A stretch of 64,000 nt of DNA from CAZBRS01 sp964494475 (GTDB taxonomy: Bacteria > Myxococcota_A > UBA9042 > CAZBRS01). Position numbers and translations under genes: made by a program. Shown here piece by piece: positions 62,677 through 64,000 of the stretch. The number at the start of each line of letters is the position of its first letter. Within the stretch, counting starts at the first letter, position 1. Location: contig CAZBRS010000027.1 of NCBI GenBank assembly GCA_964494475.1, positions 13,621 through 77,620 of the forward strand. Reading direction: 5' to 3'. The notes beneath the pieces were generated by a model. It was not told the origin of the DNA. It saw nothing but the letters and a program-made list of their open reading frames with translations, and searched no databases.

Positions 62677-64000
62677 ATGATCCGACGTGCGGCGGCGACC
62701 GGGTTGATCCTGGTGGGGCTCGTCCTCGGTGCGTGCGGCGGCGCCCGGCAGCAGGTCGGCGCGACCGCGCCCGAGGGGTTCGAGGCTGAGACCGCGGCGG
62801 CCCCCGGCGGCGCGGCGGGGGCGCCCGGGATGACCCGCGACGAGATGCTGGCCGAGAACTACCGGATCGGCGTCGAGCTCTTCAATGCCGGACAGTTCTC
62901 GGACGCGCAGGACTCGCTGCTGAAAGTTCTCAGCGTCGACCGCGCGCACGCCGGGGCGCTCTTCTACACGGCGCGCATCTCCGAGGCGCAGGGCGACCGC
63001 AAGCGAGCCCTCGAGCAGGTCGAGGCCTCTCTCGCCGTCGAACCCGCCAACCCCGACGCCATTCGCCTCAAGGTCGGGCTGCTCCGTTCCGACAAGCGCT
63101 TCGACGACGCGCTGCGCTTCATCGACGACAGCTCCGCCCGATTCACGACCGCCGAAGATCAGGTCAAGAAGAAAGGCTTCCTGACGGACCGGCTCGAGAT
63201 CCTCAACGAGCGCGGCGACTACATGGCCGTCCTCAAGGACGGCAAGGCGGTGCTCTTCCTCGATCCGACCAACGCCGACGCCATGCGCGAGATCGGCCGA
63301 GCCTACATGGGCATGCACCGGCCGGGTCTCGCTCGCTACGTGTTCAAGAACGCGCTCGAGATCAAGCCCGACGCACGCATCTACTACTTCCTCGGCAACC
63401 TCGAGAACGACGACGGCGAGTACAAGCTGGCCATCGCCAACTACCAGCGCGCGGTCGAGACCGACCCCACGCTGGCTGCGGCGTTCAACAACCTGGCCAT
63501 CCTGAACCAGAAGGCCGGCAACCACGCCGACGCCATCAAGAACCTGACGCGGGCCCTCGAGTTGCGCCCCGCCTGGGATCGCACGCGCCTGAACCTGGCC
63601 AACTCGTTCCGCCACGAGAAGGACTACAAGCAAGCCGAGGCGACGTACATGGCCGTCGTCCAGCGTACGCCCAACCTCGCCGAGGCGTATTACAACCTGG
63701 GCGTGCTCTACCTCGAGAACGAGGTGCCGGGCTACGAGCCCGAAGACCGCTACGGGTTGGCCGTCAAGAACTTCTCGACCTATCGCGACCTCCTCGGCGC
63801 GTCGTTGGCCGCGGATGACCCGGCCTTCAAGTACATCAAGGAGGCCCAGACGCTCCAGGCGCAGTCCGTCGAACTCAAGGAGCAGCTACGGCTGATGAAG
63901 GAGCAGGACCAACCGGTCGAGGGCGAGGGCACGCCGGCACCCGACGGCGAGGCCGTGGCGCCGGTCGACGGCGAGGCCGTGGCGCCGGTCGAAGGCGAGG
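62677..64000 (+). CDS. TPR lipoprotein, GltE/AglT-like (3' end outside window)
   Basis: The start is ATG 62677 behind GGGAGGA (62664-62670); the upstream ATG at 62653 lacks a ribosome site. The signal ends LVLGAC, a lipobox, so the protein is lipid-anchored. At least eight TPRs follow (ENYRIGVELFNAGQFSDAQ, AIANYQRAVETDPTLAAAFN, AEAYYNLGVLYLENE). The visible end has short repeats (DGEAVAPVDGEAVAPVEGE). GltE of M. xanthus is also a TPR lipoprotein. The gene runs off the window, so its length is unknown. Confidence 0.7.
   Translation, partial: MIRRAAATGLILVGLVLGACGGARQQVGATAPEGFEAETAAAPGGAAGAPGMTRDEMLAENYRIGVELFNAGQFSDAQDSLLKVLSVDRAHAGALFYTARISEAQGDRKRALEQVEASLAVEPANPDAIRLKVGLLRSDKRFDDALRFIDDSSARFTTAEDQVKKKGFLTDRLEILNERGDYMAVLKDGKAVLFLDPTNADAMREIGRAYMGMHRPGLARYVFKNALEIKPDARIYYFLGNLENDDGEYKLAIANYQRAVETDPTLAAAFNNLAILNQKAGNHADAIKNLTRALELRPAWDRTRLNLANSFRHEKDYKQAEATYMAVVQRTPNLAEAYYNLGVLYLENEVPGYEPEDRYGLAVKNFSTYRDLLGASLAADDPAFKYIKEAQTLQAQSVELKEQLRLMKEQDQPVEGEGTPAPDGEAVAPVDGEAVAPVEGE

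Overview
The window is high-G+C bacterial DNA with tightly packed genes. Several features point to a Myxococcota-type (former deltaproteobacterial) organism: giant cysteine-rich lipoproteins with MopE-like CDGxDNDCDG repeats, a PEGA/TPR envelope protein, FHA and zinc-ribbon/GYF/AgmX-type proteins, and a run of large TPR proteins like the Myxococcus Glt (gliding) or Nfs (spore coat) envelope machinery. This is an inference from gene content; there is no rRNA in the window.

Region 1 (1-3120) is accessory. A gene tail at 1-54 recurs at 1571-1624. Between the copies lie a frameshifted small membrane-protein gene and a SLATT-Nudix fusion (425-1315) that looks like a ligand-sensing membrane effector. 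A translationally coupled HTH/DUF2442-like, MNT nucleotidyltransferase and HEPN triad (1861-3052) follows. A GGTCC...GGACC dyad occurs before and after this triad.

Region 2 (3180-13434): a minus-strand operon encodes an FHA/coiled-coil protein, a Ycf46-like AAA ATPase and a small lipoprotein. Divergent from it are a metallophosphatase, lipB, a TerB-like protein, a PseC-like aminotransferase, and an oxygen/iron detoxification set (flavodiiron protein, rubredoxin, ferritin, rubrerythrin-like protein).

Region 3 (13455-33153) is mainly housekeeping and envelope genes: threonine aldolase, a giant MopE-repeat lipoprotein and a PEGA protein on the minus strand; leuS, a divergent phosphopantetheinyl-transferase-like protein and dihydroorotase on the plus strand; then a predicted beta-helix lipoprotein, a B12-type radical SAM protein, an ICMT-like methyltransferase, an RlmM-like rRNA methyltransferase and pgi.

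Region 4 (33215-36455) is a small defence-type island against the 3' side of tRNA-Gly(CCC): a lipoprotein, the remnant of an MqsA-like antitoxin, an intact AbiEi/AbiEii pair with a palindromic operator and a sigma70-type promoter, and a possible PD-(D/E)XK nuclease.

Region 5 (36573-49265): a giant four-domain Cys-rich lipoprotein, the rsfS-rlmH-comF cluster, an ArsA/GET3-like ATPase, pssA, an alpha/beta hydrolase, and an operon of a Slt-type lytic transglycosylase with a histone-H1-like tail and a PNGase F-family lipoprotein.

Region 6 (49365-52899) is a compact three-gene operon: an unknown protein and two BrxD-like (DUF2791-type) P-loop ATPases, the second with an N-terminal Tudor-like domain as in UvrD/PcrA. 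No helicase, methylase or nuclease accompanies them. With the SLATT-Nudix fusion, this is the best candidate for an undescribed conflict or DNA-transaction system.

Region 7 (52930-64000): a repeat coiled-coil protein, then a divergent Glt/Nfs-like locus with a GltJ/AgmX-like membrane protein on the minus strand and four exported TPR/coiled-coil proteins on the plus strand. The last, a GltE-like TPR lipoprotein, runs off the end of the window.
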